Part shown: piece by piece, positions 13,601-28,600 of the stretch
How the letters are laid out: each line of letters opens with the position of its first letter
Position numbering within the stretch: position 1 is the stretch's first letter
Assembly (NCBI GenBank): GCA_907163375.1
Contig: CAJQUW010015597.1
Location: 496,001 to 560,000, forward strand
Direction of reading: 5' to 3'
Length of the DNA: 64,000 nt
Source of the DNA: Prostheceraeus crozeri
Taxonomy: Eukaryota; Platyhelminthes; Polycladida; Euryleptidae
Translations under genes and position numbers: made by a program
Notes under the pieces: generated by a model
The model's database searches: none
Seen by the model: only the letters and a program-made list of their open reading frames with translations
Told to the model about the DNA's origin: nothing

Positions 13601-16600
13601 ACCGGTATATATCCAAAGTACGAGTACATCTCATGAATCAAGGCGGTCTATAATTCATCTCATAGAATTGATGTATTCAATATCCACCCTACTGACCTGA
13701 CTGGCGTGTATTATGTCACAGATGTCAAGGTTGTTCGTCACAACCTTGATATTTCATCACCACTCGTGTTACTTTTAATTGCCACGTTCATCATCACTGT
13801 TCCGCCATTTTCATCACATGTCAAGCCATGAGGTCTGAAGACTTTCATGTGCAGCCGACCATCTATTGAAAGATAAGCGGCATTGTTAAGTGTACAGCAG
13901 CTCTGATTTGGAATCGTATTAAGGAATATTTTTATCATCATGCTATGACAATACTTAATTCTGGAGGTAAGGTTTTTACAGCCGAAATTCCTTTCAGGCG
14001 CCAGTCGGTTTTTGACAAGCTAAAATCCTTCAATGAAATGAGCTTGGAGTCTAGCAAGCTTCATCTAGCCACTGTTTCAACCTATGGTGCGGCAGGCTTA
14101 AGTGTGGAATTTATCAGCTGATTGTGGGTCGGTCAGATAGCTCCCGCTGTAGCACCCTGTCTTTAATCAGTCAGTTCCTAAAATTTTAGACTCCGACTAA
14201 AATTCCTAAAATTAGCATTGTCTCCTAATTTTTGAAAAGAAAATTAAGACATGTGAATCTGAATATCGCATATTATCTATTAAGTGGATACTGGGCCTAT
14301 ATGTAGAGCTATTGCCTTTGAATTTTCTCGATTCAAATTTTTCTCTCAACTTCTGACAGATGAATACACAGTCCATGTGAATTACTTTTAACTATAATGC
14401 ATAGATATTTCCAGCTAGATGATCAGTGATGAAGTAAATGGACGTTTCCTGCACTTTACCAACATTGATCTGTTTCAGAAAAGTTTTTATGTTGGACAGT
14501 TTCTTCAAAATGTGTTTTCTCGGTTCAAGCATTCGGCAAGTTGAACCGACATCTTTCGACCAAGATGTCCATTGTCAAGTCCCCATGGAAAAATTTAGCT
14601 AATGGTCTTGAAAAGTAATACATCTTTCCGTTGGAGAGTTTAACATCATGTATTTCTCATCTGAGGGACAAAAGTACTTTGAATTCACCAAAGTATAAGA
14701 AAGTAGTGAAGTTATTCAAGGTGCACTTGTCTGAAATTTACATGCTTAGTATTTAAATACTTAGGTTCGAAAAATGCTGTATTTAACAGTTTTGGAAGAA
14801 GTGATGATGTTTCGTTGATTAAAATTGCTGAAATGTAAGTCAAGAGCAAGCAAAAGCAAGTGGACGTGTAGATCAAAATTTCAATGGCAGTGCTTTTGTG
14901 AGCATTTCCTGGTATGAATAGATCTAGCTCCATTTTAGACAACTTTTTCTCTTTGGTACCCACTGTATTATATTTATATATTTATGATATGAACTAGAGA
15001 TAATCTGAACCACTGCAAACTTGACACAATGTTCGAATTGTGATGGAAAATGTCGAAATTATTCGTTGATTATTGTGCAATTTCTTCACTCTTTCAGGCG
15101 TCACACGTTGGAGTTGGAATCAGTGGTTTTGAGGGAATGCAAGCAGCTTGCTCTTCTGATTATACTATCGCCCAGTTCCGCTTTCTCAACAAGCTACTGC
15201 TTGTCCACGGAGCGTGGAATTATCATCGCCTTACCAAACTCATTCTGTATTCTTTCTACAAAAATGTGTGTCTTTACGTCATTCAGTTTTGGTTTGCCAT
15301 TGTCTCCGGTTTCTCCGGACAAATCGTCTTTGAACGATGGACCATTAGTTTATACAATGTCGTAAGTATGACAATGAAATATTCAACGTATTTCGTCTTT
15401 TGTTTTGAATATAAAGTGTAACGTTTTGTCTTTGTATTGAAATTGATGATAATAGTTACTTACAAAAGAGAATTTGAGAATGAAAAGCAAGATATAGACA
15501 AAGAGGATGACGCGTTGGAATTGTGGATCTTAATTGCTTTCACAGGTAAGAAAGTTCGGGTTAAAGAAAATACATGTGCGAGTTCGGAGTATGTGACGTT
15601 GCACAATGATTCTGCGATGGATCAAGCCCTACGAGTAACATGTGCAAAGCAAATGCAATTTCCTACCTAGCAAATGAGTGCGCATCGCAAGCCTAAGATT
15701 TTCGCCAAAAGCATATGCAGAACCAGTGGACTCACCTGCTATCATTATGTTATCATGCTCAAAACGCATAAGTACTTTGAGTTATTCGAAAATTTCTGTC
15801 AGTACGGCAAAACTTTGGAATCAGCTTCCCAGGACCAGTGCAATTTTATGCTTTCCATTTCTGATAGACAATTCATTATGCTTAGAGAAGATCTGTTATC
15901 AGTCAAGATGCATTTTTGAAGAACAAATGCGATATTGTTACTTTTAAAATGACACATGTTATATTAGAATAGGTTTCTTCCACTTGAAGCTACACGCTTT
16001 GAAAGCTAGTAAGCTGCAGCTGGGCTACCCTAGATTCTTTAATCAATAAATTCTGTAAATATTTTTAGCAGTAAGACTTTCATTGGGGAGACGAGATAAT
16101 CTTGCCTTCAAAATGAAATCCAACAACATCCCGTCAGCTGCTATAACTATGATCTATCATTCTCGTAAATTTATGCGAAATTCTCTTCATTCTGCTATAG
16201 TTCTTGCAATGACGAATATAGCTTTCACACAAACAAGCTATGTATGGTTCAAGGTACTTGAGAATCATGTAACTTGCATATAGACCAATACCTATGCTAA
16301 AAGTTTTGCATGTACTTTCATTATTTGCAGGATTTCATTAATGTATCAATTTCAATTTATCAAATTTCGTATCAATTTTAGCTGATATCAGATCATGCTT
16401 TACTTTTTCTTACCATCAAGATTCCATATTTAAGAAAAACATATACAGTACATGTATTTACTGTATCATTATGGAAATTTGGAATTACCTCTGTAAACAA
16501 TACATTCACAATAAAATCAACTTGTCAAATACTCAATTGATAAAATTCATGGCATGTACAGACTGAAAGCACTCAGAGAACTTAACTAAATCAGTTAAAA

Positions 16601-19600
16601 TGTACTCACCTAAGTAAGATAAATGAGATAAATTAACAATCCTCATGAAGATGTAACTATTAAGTTTAAATTCCATTCAAATTTTAAAATGCACCGTTTA
16701 ATACTACTAACACATAATAATGATGCATAATATAATATATAAGACACAAAACATAGCGAACAATGTTCTCCACCACTTAATGCCACGCAGGTTCGAGTGC
16801 AGCAATCATCTGGAAATCCCCTTTCCAAGAACTCCCCGTTGTGCATCTTCGTTCGTTCCTCATTGTGCGTCGGCCTGCAATAGAGAACTCCAGCGAAGTC
16901 TGTAATTCATGTTTCATTCCCTTGTCCAACTTATTACCTTTGAATTTCTTTGTGCAATTATTTGATTTTCATTTGATTGAATAAACGACTATTATAAAAA
17001 CACCGCATTCAAGTAACCGATGAAATCGTTCCTTCGAATCAATTATGAAATAGGGAACAGTCGTTTTCTAGCAATCCGATAATATCTATTTCAATGTTCC
17101 TTTATTGATTCCTGTTATCACAATAAATTGTTATTTTTCATTTCTATTTTTTAAATGCAAAAACATTGATTAGCTCAATCAGACTTAGTTTTTTACTGGT
17201 AAATTCAACAATGAATGCAGGAGCTATAATCGTCTTGATAGCAAGAATGCTTCGGCAATATACAATGCTGTTGGATTAAAACATCATAAAAAAATAATTT
17301 AAGCCTATTATCATCCTATTCCAGCATCATGGCTACCTTTCTATTAATTTTCCTTCCTTAGATTTTTACCGCTGCCCCTCCACTGGCCTTAGGATTATTC
17401 GACAGAAGTTGTTCGGCGGAGAATTGCATTAAGTATCCGCAATTGTACAAAGAAACGCAAAGTGCGTCCTCATTTAATTTCAAGGTAAATGATCGGATAT
17501 CCTTTTTTCGTCATCCCACAATGACTAAATATTATCATCTTTTCAGGTGTTTTTGTATTGGGTGCTCAATTCCGTTCTTCATTCTGCTGTGCTATTCTGG
17601 ATGACTGTGGCGGCTCTAAGTTCTGACGTGGCTTACAGCAATGGGAAGGTCGGTAGTCTTTTCTTCCTCGGTAATATGGTATATACGGTAAGTAAAAATG
17701 TGTTATAATTTTGTAAATGAAATTGAAAATCAATAATTGTTTCCGAACGTTTTCGGCCATTCTTGTCAAGGATTAACATGGTAATGACAATTTTACAAAG
17801 TGATTTAATTTAAGAATTGACTAAAATTCATGTCGGTACGTGTCCAGCATTTGGATCACCAAAAGAATTATGCACGGCTGGCATGGATATCTCGACAACC
17901 TTGCAATGCATAAACAAATAAGAGCATGACTGTCTAAGAATCAAATAAGTAGTAAAAACCTAAGTAGCAAGACAAAACGCTAAAATCTGCATAAAGCTAA
18001 AAATTCAGAATTAGTGAGATTACGTGTTCCTTTTGCACACACAGTGCAGGCTTTTCTCTCTTAATGAAGAGCCTCCAAGACCTTCAGTTCTCTGACAGAT
18101 CTCACCCGTTTGACAATTTTAAATCCATTTCGAGGATCTGCATGCGGATTTGCGCAGGTAAGGAGGTGTCTTATGATGCTCCCCATAATCCTCAACCGGC
18201 CGATCATCTTTGATCTTGAAAGGAAGTGGTTAGCACTGTCGGTGCGTGATGGGGGGGGGGCTGAGAATCAGCATGTGTGCCGATGAAGAGCACTCAACGG
18301 ACTATCTCGCACCCCGGAAGATCTGTCGACCTCTCTTGAGGAAATTCGATTGGGAGGAATGTGAGCCCATATTCGGCGAGAATCCTCACAGCGGGAACAG
18401 GAACGAGCTGCAGGCATACATTCAGCAGAACCCAACAGCATACTCGAGAAGTTGCGAAAGAAAGAGGAGCTAACTCGTGGCTCCACTCCCGTCTTTTAGA
18501 AATTCAAGGATACCACCTATCTGATGCCATTATAGGATCTGAAATATAAGGATCCTAATTATAATCCATTATATAATAATATATTATATTATAATTCTAT
18601 AATATCCATTATAAGGATACCATTGATAAAGGATCTGAAAAAGCCTAGAACACCGGATAACTGCAGACCTGTTAGCAATCTCTCTTTCATCTCGAAAATA
18701 ACTGAACATGTTGTTGTCAAACAGTTAAATGATCATGTTTCCAAAATAGACTTTGTACCGCAACTAAATTCAGCTTATAAGCAAAACCACAGCACGGAAA
18801 CAGTCTTATTAATTGATTATTGATACAATGTAAGGCTAATTCAGTTGGTCCTGATGAATTACCTGGGTTCTTCGTTCGTTCCTTCGTAGACGTTCTCGCC
18901 CAACCTCTCACGATCATTTATAATAAGTGCCTTGATAGTGGTGTTTTTCCCAATATTTGGAAGTCTGCCAACGTTATCCCCATTCCGAAAAACAAAACCG
19001 ACTACAGACCTATCTCGATTCTTCCATTCCTAAGTAAGGTACTTGAACGTCTTGTCAGAGATCATGTTCTCCTACCGTCTCTTCGACAGCCGTTCGACCC
19101 CCGGCAATTTGGCTTCATACCCAATGGATATAGTGGTTGCACTAATGCCTTACTCTCGATTCGCCTCCCAATTCTGCAGCACACCACGCTCTGTACAGAC
19201 AATTACGCTAGAGTGCTCGCTGTAGATTTTCAAAAGGCATTTGATTCCGTTAGCCACTCCACCCTTCTCTACTCACTGATAAACCACTTCGACTGTAAAC
19301 CCTTCGTCATCAAGTTCATTCAAAGCTTCCTCTCGGATCGCTTCCAGCGTGTTTTTAACAACGGCATCGCTGCCGAATGGAAGCAGGTTCACAGTGGGGT
19401 GCCTCAAGGCTCAATTCTTGGCCCGATTCTCTTTGTGGCCTTGATTAACGACCTTCCTAAATTCGAAGACACTAGAGTGGTGGCGTATGCGGATGATGTT
19501 ACGTTGATTTATTTGGGTAGTGGGAAGTCTGTTGATACTTTCCAGAGTGATGTTGATCAATTTAGTCAGTGGTCCAAAGAGAAAAAACTAACAATCAATT

Positions 19601-22600
19601 CCAACAAAACAAAAAGCCTTCTGATATCAAGGAAACTGTGTAACTCCCCCACTTCTGTGTCCAATCTTCCCCCTCTCATTGTTGATAATGTTGTAATTGA
19701 GGATGTTGACAGTTTGAAGATTTTGGGTGTCGTCTTCTCAGCTGATGCGAGATGGGAAAAACAATTCACTTGTCTGTACGCAAAATGTTGTCGAGCGTTG
19801 TCAATAGTTAAGCGCCTGAAAAAGAACGGCAACCCCGGTCACATTATTTGGCAAGCATACATCAGTTTCGTGTTCTGCCACATTGTTTATTGTTGGCCAG
19901 TTATTTGTGATGTAAATGCCAACCAATTTAGAAAGCTTTTTCATTTGGATCGCATAGCTCGTAGGTGGGCATCTGTATCTGCAAATGTCCCCAGCCTGCA
20001 GAACATGCTAGACAAATCATGTGTGAAGCTTATACGCAAAATTGCAAGAGACAAAGAGACTCATCCGCTGGCAGATTTTTTCATCACACGCGACCAGAAG
20101 ACCGGTATTAGACACACCAGGCAGCTTCTACCGCTCCGTCGACGCTCTGCCATGTACAATTCCTCCTTTGTAAAGTATTCTGTACATTCATGAATTTGCC
20201 ACTGTATTGAATTCCATCATGTCATTACCGCCATATGTTTTGACGAATAAAGATCTATTATTATTATTATTATTAAAGGTTCAATCGGATAATTCGGCCG
20301 CGTTTGATACAGTTTCACACCCAGAGCTACTTTCTGTTTTGCGATCAGCCGGGTTAGAAAGTATATGTATGAAATGGTTTCAATCTTATTTATCGTCAAG
20401 AAGTCAAGTTATCCGCATTGGTGGTAACATTTCTAGTTCTTATGGAATGACTCATGGGGTTCCTCAGGGAAGTTGTTTGAGGCCCATTCTGTTTGTACTG
20501 AGTATAGCTCCTCTGTATCATGTCGTTTCGAAATTTATGGATATTAACATTTATGGATATGCTGATGATCACCAGTTGTACATTACCTTTCCCCCTGATT
20601 ATTCATCACAATTGACCGCCGTCAGAAAAATAGAAGAATGTATAACAGCTATCAGGAGTTGGATGTTCCATCACAATTCAAAAATCAATGATGATAAAAC
20701 TGAGGTTATGGTTATCGGATCACGTCAACAACTTAAAAAATTCATTATTACGTCGGTGACAGTTGGAGAAATCCTGATCCCAGTAAAACAGCGGGTACGA
20801 AATCTTGGAGTGGTAATGAATCAAAATTTGACGACTGAAGATCAAGTAGCAACAATGTGCAGAAAAGGTGTTTTTCATCTAAGGAGATTACAACCGATTG
20901 CGAAGTTGCTGAATACTGAATTATTGACAACAATTATTCATGCTTTTGTTACTTCCACCTTGGACTATTGCAACTCACTACTCATTGGGGCACCACAATG
21001 CCAACTACACAAATTACAAATAATTCAAAACTGGGCAGCAAGACTAATATTGGATAGTAGAAAGACGGACATGCATGTAATTGAAATGATGAATAAGCTC
21101 CATTGGCCTCCTGTTCACAAACGAAATAAATACAAGGTATGTCTTCTTGTATGGAAATGCTTTCGTAGGATGGCTCCTGATTACTTAATCAAAGATCTTA
21201 CGGTCTATCAACCATCACGATCTGGTCTTAGAAATCATGATGATTTGTCACTATCACAGATAAAAACATCAAATGTAACGCATGTTTGAATGCATGTTGT
21301 AATGTAACGATTTTCTGTTTTCGGAGCTATGGTATGGAATAAGTTGCCTTACAATATTAGCTCAGCACCCTCACTTGCAACTTTTAAAAAACAATTGAAA
21401 ACATTCTTCTTTTGTAATGTGCTTAATGTATTGCCGCTTGAGACTTTTTGTAAAGCGGGATAAAAATAAAGGAATTATTATTATTATCTGCAGTAAAATT
21501 TCATGATGTCGTGGACTCCGTCAGGATTGCCGACGACGTGTCATTGTGGAGCGGACTTCACGGTGTTACATCCGTTGTCGTGTCCTCTTGACGGCTTTCC
21601 TACAATAAGATACAACGAGACGCGTGATCTCTTGGCGGATATCATGACTGAGACATGTAACTCAGTTGCCATCGATCGAACCCACTCTCGGTCCAGTGGA
21701 CGGAAGAGTTATTGAACGGAGCTCAATGACAACGAATCGTAACGCAATGGTGGACATAGTTGCAGGAGAAGTTTTTGTGGCGGCAGGTCCGAGAGGGCAT
21801 ATTTCGACGTTTGCGTTTTCAACGCTTTTGTTCAATAAAACACTGCGAAGTCCCTTCCCGCCGCTTATGAGTTCCACGAGAAGATGAAGTTTACCAAATG
21901 CGATGAGTGGGTGCATGAGGTCAAACATGGACCGTTTGTGCCCCTAATATTTTCATCCAGCGGAGGATGTGGTTCCATCACGAAGAACGGCATCAAGAGA
22001 ATCGCATTTCTTCTGGTAACGAAGAGGCGAATGGGGTACGCGGACACCATCAATTGGTTGAGAAGACGGATTGTTTTCAGTTTCCCACGTGCCAATTCTA
22101 GGGCCTTCGTCGAAGCTCAATTCTCCGCAGCCGCCATCAAGAACCTGCATCCCGGCGACGGACGCAGCGACGGTTTCCCATCATGTCTGAATGCAGACTG
22201 TAACTTGTAACTTTTATTTTGCTTTAGTTCCGAATGATTTTTTGTTGTGTGAATGTTTTTAGTTTTTGTAGTGTACTTCTTCAAATTAGTCCGGCCGGAT
22301 AAAAAAACGGTCTGGTGTAACTCTATTTAATAACTTTATACTTCAAATTCCCTAATCTAAAATTTGCTCCGGGTGTATCTGCAGTATTTCTTCCATCGAT
22401 GTCGGTAAATGTGAAATAGGCTTGTGTTGATGACTTCTGAAACTTGATGAAATTATCATTCAGATTTGTTCCCTTTATTAAATGATACTTGCGGTGAGTC
22501 ATGCCCTAAGCTCGCCAAATGTTACTTGGTCATCGTTGTCTTACACGAAAGTGACATGCAATGATGACAGGTATTTTAATTGATTACCGATCTTTGTCGC

Positions 22601-25600
22601 TGTGTCGCACATTATTTCTATCGCGTATCATCATCCAACAGAGCAGATTCTGATGCGATTCCTTGAAATGTTCAGGGTATTCAAAAGTGAGGGACAAATG
22701 AACTGCATCGTTGAATGAGAAGTGTTTATCTAAATAATTTTAACTGTTGGCCAATTCCTTTTGAGTATAACCAGTCTTTTTGCCGAGAATCTAGGCTCTA
22801 GTTCAAAGTATACAATATGGTCCGGAAACTCGATTTTGATGAAACCGTGCAAAGGGAAGGAGAGCATCGAAGTGAAATTTAAATAATCGGAGCGTTCTTA
22901 GTAGGGATGTAATTGCTTACTACTTTGGAAGACAGTTTGTCATATATTTGCATTGTTAAGACGCTTCTGTTATTACAAATTGCTTGCCGAGACTTCACCT
23001 GGGAGAATTATATTAAAACCATTTTGTACGAGGACCATTTTTACATGATACCTGGAAATTGCGATCATGAAACATAAAGATTATCAAAACTCTAACTTGA
23101 CTTTCTCTTTCTCTTGCAGTATGTGGTAGTGACGGTATGCCTCAAAGCCGGTCTGGAGCACACAGCATGGACTTGGTTATCTCATCTAGCTATTTGGGGT
23201 AGCATCGGTGCATGGTTCCTTTTCTTCGTTGTCTATTCTCATATTTACCCCACTCTCCCAATCGCCGCGCAGTTTGTTGGCATGGATGTAGCCGTCTTCT
23301 CCTGCTCTATATTCTGGCTCGGCCTCTTCCTCATCCCTTGCGCAGCCTTAACCCGTGACGTCGCTTGGAAAGCGTAAGTACATCTTTTCCTATAAACTAT
23401 CTGTAGTAGAAATTTATGAACTAGTAACGTTGCAGTTGTTACATCAAAACTCTGCGTTTTGGAAACAGGACATACAGGTGATCGATCGTTCAAGTTCCAA
23501 CACAACGCTTTATGTTTTGTTCCTATCAAGTTTCAAGCTTTAAGTTTGATTAACATTATGACCCTGCGAGTACCCGAGAATTCGTGTCGAGTCAAAAATT
23601 CCTGATTGAGTAAGCTATTCAACCGACTCGGCTCAACGTCCGAGTAGAATTTTTCGAGTTATTTGTCAAGCGTTATACGAACATGCTTCTATAGTTAATC
23701 ATATATATGTGTATTGGCTGCTGTGCTTCAAGCATTCATTCGTTGCATTCTCCGAGAAGCGTAAAACTTTTCAATAACATTGCCGATAGCAAAGATTTTT
23801 TTCTGTTCATGCCAGTTACTACAATTTTCAGTAAATTCCAAAATTGGTCAAAAATTTTATCGGGCCTGCAGTTCGTCAAAGAATTCAATAAAAATAAAGT
23901 GCGTATGGGATAGGGGTATCAAAATTTCCTGAATTTCTGAATGGTATAGAAGCAGAACTTTGTCAATTTCTAATTATTCCTTTCTACTTGAAGTTTGTCA
24001 GACATTCCAAAAGCTGCTGACCGAATTAGAATTCCATATTGATGAAGCTTGTAGCGCATGAACTGAGGATGCAACTCAATATTTAATTGTTCTATTTACA
24101 TGAAGCTTTGCCATTGTCTGTTTGATAGTGGCCACTAATAAAGTGTGGTATTCAATTATATTCTGTCATGTCATCTCTTCTTTAAAAATCATGAGATATT
24201 TTGAAAATGAATTTTCCTACTTTAACTTCATGGATCGGTCCAGTAGTGTATTACATGTATTTCACATTCAGAGCAACAACTCTTGACCATCTGTTTTCAA
24301 TAGGTTCGGTATTGAGGTTTCACTGCAGTTTTAACAAAAGTTCTTCATTAATACTTAGACCTGTATATTCACATCTTTCCATAAAAGCGGTGTAATTCAT
24401 CCAACTCAAACTACCATATCAGGAGTGTAACCGATAGAAGAATGATAATTTGCTCCCTTTTGAAAATTGAAGCAGTGAATCGCATTATTTATGAACACTA
24501 AAATGACGCTTCAGCTTAAATGGTATTCCCTATCTAGCCATTGGATTTCAATATTTAGGCGAACTTGATTCCAGACTTGATAAATTTGCAACTCGCAGGG
24601 TCTTAATGAACAGTTCATGACGATTCTGAATCATTTCAGATGATTTCTTCCGTCTGTTGCAAATTATTATAAAACTCGATGTGATATATAAAAGAAATGT
24701 ATTGTTTCAGGATGAAACGAACTTTATTCCATTCCGTGAGAGAACAAGTGATGCAGATGGAGCGACTCCATGAAGATCCTGGATACGTCTTCAAGGATAC
24801 GAAGAAGAGGTGAGTTTCCGCCTGTCTGCAAGATATTCAACCTCATTCCACATGGGCAAACAAAATGATGATATGTATACCCGTATATAAATAATACTTG
24901 AACAAAAAGATGCAGTTGTATGCTATAGACGCATATTTGACAATTATGATTATTTGTATTTGAAATTACCGATGAGTAATTAAATTATAAGAATAACGCG
25001 TGTCCTGGCTCTTACAGACAAGCGTTACGAAAGACAGAAACACAGCATTGATCAAAGTAAGTGGTCGCAGTTGGAGTCGGTACTGTTCCACAACATCTGA
25101 AAAATCTCTCAAAAATCTTAACTCTGGCAGAAATGTCATTTCAAGGACAACAAATTATGATAATCCGAGAAAATTCACTTGCCATGATAACATATTATTG
25201 ATTTACGTCGGGTTAGACCTGCCTACAGGACGAGAAGAGCTCTCAAAATATATGTCAATGTTGTGTTTCGTATTTGCATACGAATTATTTCCAATGCAAA
25301 TGTTATGTGTTTAATATGAAAGTTCCAAGTACGTTTCTTTATATAAACAGGATCATATGACTACTTCAATGCCATTTCAGGTTGACTGAGAAAGCTCGGT
25401 TATTGAAGAATGTGTTCACTCGATCTCGAAGTCGGAATACACTATCTGCAGCCAACAACGTAGATCAAGACAGTAAGTTTCGATGATTCCTCGTATTGAG
25501 CAATTCAATTATTTACAAAGTTGATTTGCAAAGTAAATTCTCAATTAGAAATATTTGAAAAATGTGATGAATCACTAAACCTCATAAAGTTGAGGCATAA

Positions 25601-28600
25601 TTCAGTGAATATATAGGCTATATTGGATTTCAAGCAAATTGTAATAGCTGGTAATTTATTGCTAGCAGGTACAACTAAGTATTCATCAAAGTATGGAATT
25701 AATCGTTGTTTTGTCATAACAATGGATGCAGTTACAATAGGCTTCAACGGACTTTTCGATTAACTTCTCATCATGGTTTGTCAGCAAGAACTACTCTTCT
25801 CTTTCGGTGTGACGTCATCTCGTTCTGCTGATAGCTGTTTACCATAATAAGCGCTTATGAAATTCGCAGTTAGCACTTATTGAGCCGTAACCAATGAACC
25901 GATTAACGTTATTCTTGAAAGTACGGAAGATTCATATCATAATGGAAACATAGAGAAAGCATGAATGAAAGTACTGAACATAAGTTTTCAATGAATGGAA
26001 ACTTTAAATCTATTTGAATCATCAACAACATTCAAGGAAAAAATAGTAAGTACACGTGAGAAAAGTAACTCGTCAATTAATTTTTCATGATTTCTCAGGG
26101 GCATAGCTTAAGAGTGAACGTTTTGGGCGTGACTTTTTTTTATTCTAAGACCTTATCTAATGATTCATCTGGTCTACAGAGTTGATTAAAAAAACGTTCC
26201 ATCTACGTGCCAATCATGTCAAAGATCAGTCAATTCCCATGCTTTCCAATCGTGCCGCACATCAAGTCGCCATGGTTCATTTTCTCAACTTTGAAAAAGC
26301 TGTAACTTACCTGCATCAGTGATCGTGGTTTCTGGACAGTGTGGTAAAATATGAATAGCTCAATCTAGAAATCGCAACGGTCATCAAGAAATTATGTGAA
26401 CATGATAATGAACCTGGCATGAGAGCTAGCATTTTCTGAGTTTTATTCTAGATAAATTGCTCATCGAAATCGGTGGACTGTATGTAATGTGCTTCCTGTA
26501 CTTACTGTACCTTTTTTGCACTTCCCTCCGTAGCTATTTTCGCAGCAATGCACTTCCTACACGTGCTAAGAAATTTTGATTTAGCATTTTGATCATAGAT
26601 ATTTGGGCGAGTGTTTGCTGCCATTTTGAGTAATTCAGATTTATATTTCGTTTTTGCTGTTGGTGCGAAAACTTTACTGGCGAGCATTAATAACACTGGA
26701 TCATGATTTACCGGAGTGCTTTGAAACTGTGACTCCGGTGGTGAGGTCGAAATCGGATGTATTCGATTCAAATTGACGACTACAAAATTCAATGCAAGCA
26801 GGTGTATCATTAGAGTACTTGAATTGAACTACAATCCTCTATTTTAAGAACAGTCACATGCTGGCAGCTGTGTCATTTGGAACCAAAATCCGTTGTGCAT
26901 CTAAGTTTTCCCAATGTGTACAATGTGTTCCCACGGTGCGCTTTCCTTGACCGATCAACATCTATTGCCTTATGAATAAGCACAGATGCTGGAACATGTC
27001 AATTAACTATGCTCAGCTTCTTGGCAACCAGACGAATCCTGGTACTCCGATGATTTGTAATTTGTCTACGAATATTAAACAGATAGTGTTGTAGGGTAGT
27101 ATGAGGTTTGACTTCCTTGGTTGCTGTATTTGCCAAAAAGCTTTGAATGAAAATCGGTAAGCTGTTTTAGTTTACTTGAGTCATTCTCTTAAATAGACCA
27201 CGTAATATGTTATATATGTTATCGCATTTTTACTTTAGTTTCGCAAAACGTTAAAAATTGTTTTACCCGAATTACCGAGGTATAATTCGAGCAAATATTT
27301 TTCTTTTATAATTTCTTCGGCAACTCTGTTCTTTTCATTACTTCACAGCAATGCGATGACTTAGTGATTTTTTACAGAAGAGTAGTACATGTATAAAAGA
27401 CAATATTTCGATGTAAAGAAGTGACATTATTGAGACGTGCACTTCTGGCTCATCCTATACATTGAGTTAATTGATAATGAAGTTCTCTGTAATGAGGGGT
27501 AGAATTAAAGAATTTCACGTGGTCAGGGCTCAACGCTGCTCTTTCACGGTATTTTCACCAACGTCCTCGTCCAAATCGAGCGGATGATTTCGCTTCATTG
27601 ATCTCTCGAAGACTTCGTTTGTTTCATTTGATCTCGTTTGGACCAATTTGGCCTTTCTGTTCATGAGATCTTGGAGATCTGAATAGGCGATCCTTGTCTG
27701 ATGATTTAACGATAGTAAAATAGAAAATGACACGAAACTTCAGAATTTGAAATCGCATCATCCTTTACTATTCATGTATCATAGACCATTGTCTATGTCA
27801 TCGTGCAGGAGCTCCAGTATTTCTAGTACAGTGAACTCTCGTTATTAGAATCAAATCCATTGTCCCGAAACATTTCTATACAACGTTGAGTTTTCTGCTC
27901 GTTATAAGAATAATTATCATGTCACTTTCGTCATAAGAATCAATGTTTAAATAGTCATTCAACAAATTAGTATGAAATAGTATGTATTTTGCACACGTTA
28001 TAAGAATAAACAAGGACACACTTTCGTTCTAAGAATCAGTGAACGTCACTTAAACTTGGCTGAAATACTCACCAATGGCGTAATCCTACTTTTTATCAAT
28101 TTTATTTGCCAATGGACGTCAGATAAAAGCGTCATGATATCACGATTAACCTTGAGGAGATGAAAACCACTGAAATCCTCACCAATTGCGTAATCCTACC
28201 ATACCAATCGATTAGAATTGACAATGTGCGTCATCAGAACTCATGACACGAGATGGAGATAACTGTATCCCTTCCCGGCCCTTAAGAAGACAGAAGAAGA
28301 AATCCTAAAACGAACCAATGAGTCTTCACTAAAAAAAGATATCAGACTTTTTTTAGACGAAGTTGAAGCTGGACTGAAAAATAATGTCTCTATTGTCTTC
28401 TTGTTTTCTTAAAGTATGTAAGTATAACTTAATAGGAACTACAAATATGCATCTTATTTAATAGATAAGTAAGCATTTATCTATAATGTTTACTAATAAG
28501 GAAGCATATATCATGATTACTACAAATAGAAGGCATGAGTGCTCATAGTAATAAAAACTCTCGTTAAAAGAATCAAAACATGATTTCCCGATGCGATTCT

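Larger units (their letters stand above)
6282..15097 (+). other. 8.8-kb intron of ATP8A with repeats
   Basis: No exon-like segment with family similarity is visible. It contains the 224-bp tandem repeat and hairpin near 6395-7190 and a possible tRNA-derived SINE near 10095. A G/C-rich run lies at 8555-8585, and clusters of ACCGGTA words lie near 10900-11220. Short tracts around 11700-11880 repeat words such as ATTTGTTGAT and CGCAATCATAG about 110 bp apart. The 136-codon open frame at 12016-12426 has no recognisable domain and is treated as chance. Elsewhere I see only AT-rich unique-looking sequence. Confidence 0.6.
18150..22206 (+). pseudogene. old retroelement protein remnant, split by nested LINEs
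   Basis: Two separated pieces appear to be one decayed protein. The left piece (about 18150-18523) reads [22 protein letters not shown] and later [11 protein letters not shown] and [20 protein letters not shown]. The right piece (21491-22206, several frames) reads [18 protein letters not shown], then [10 protein letters not shown] and [10 protein letters not shown]. Further on it has [16 protein letters not shown] and [17 protein letters not shown]. This order resembles the C-terminal half of a repeat-encoded protein common in invertebrate genomes, found downstream of a reverse transcriptase; I cannot name the clade. The split is at TATCTG, present at both edges of the insertion (18518-18523 and 21485-21490). 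Joining the pieces there keeps the frame locally. Frameshifts make it non-functional. Confidence 0.6.

Noticed and set aside
15021-15421. Two overlapping open frames of 114 and 123 codons
   Set aside because: One contains the genuine ATP8A exon 15098-15361 plus intron read-through; the other is its out-of-frame shadow.
27530-27733. Minus-strand frame rich in charged residues
   Set aside because: No domain, no splice sites in the right places, and no continuation found.
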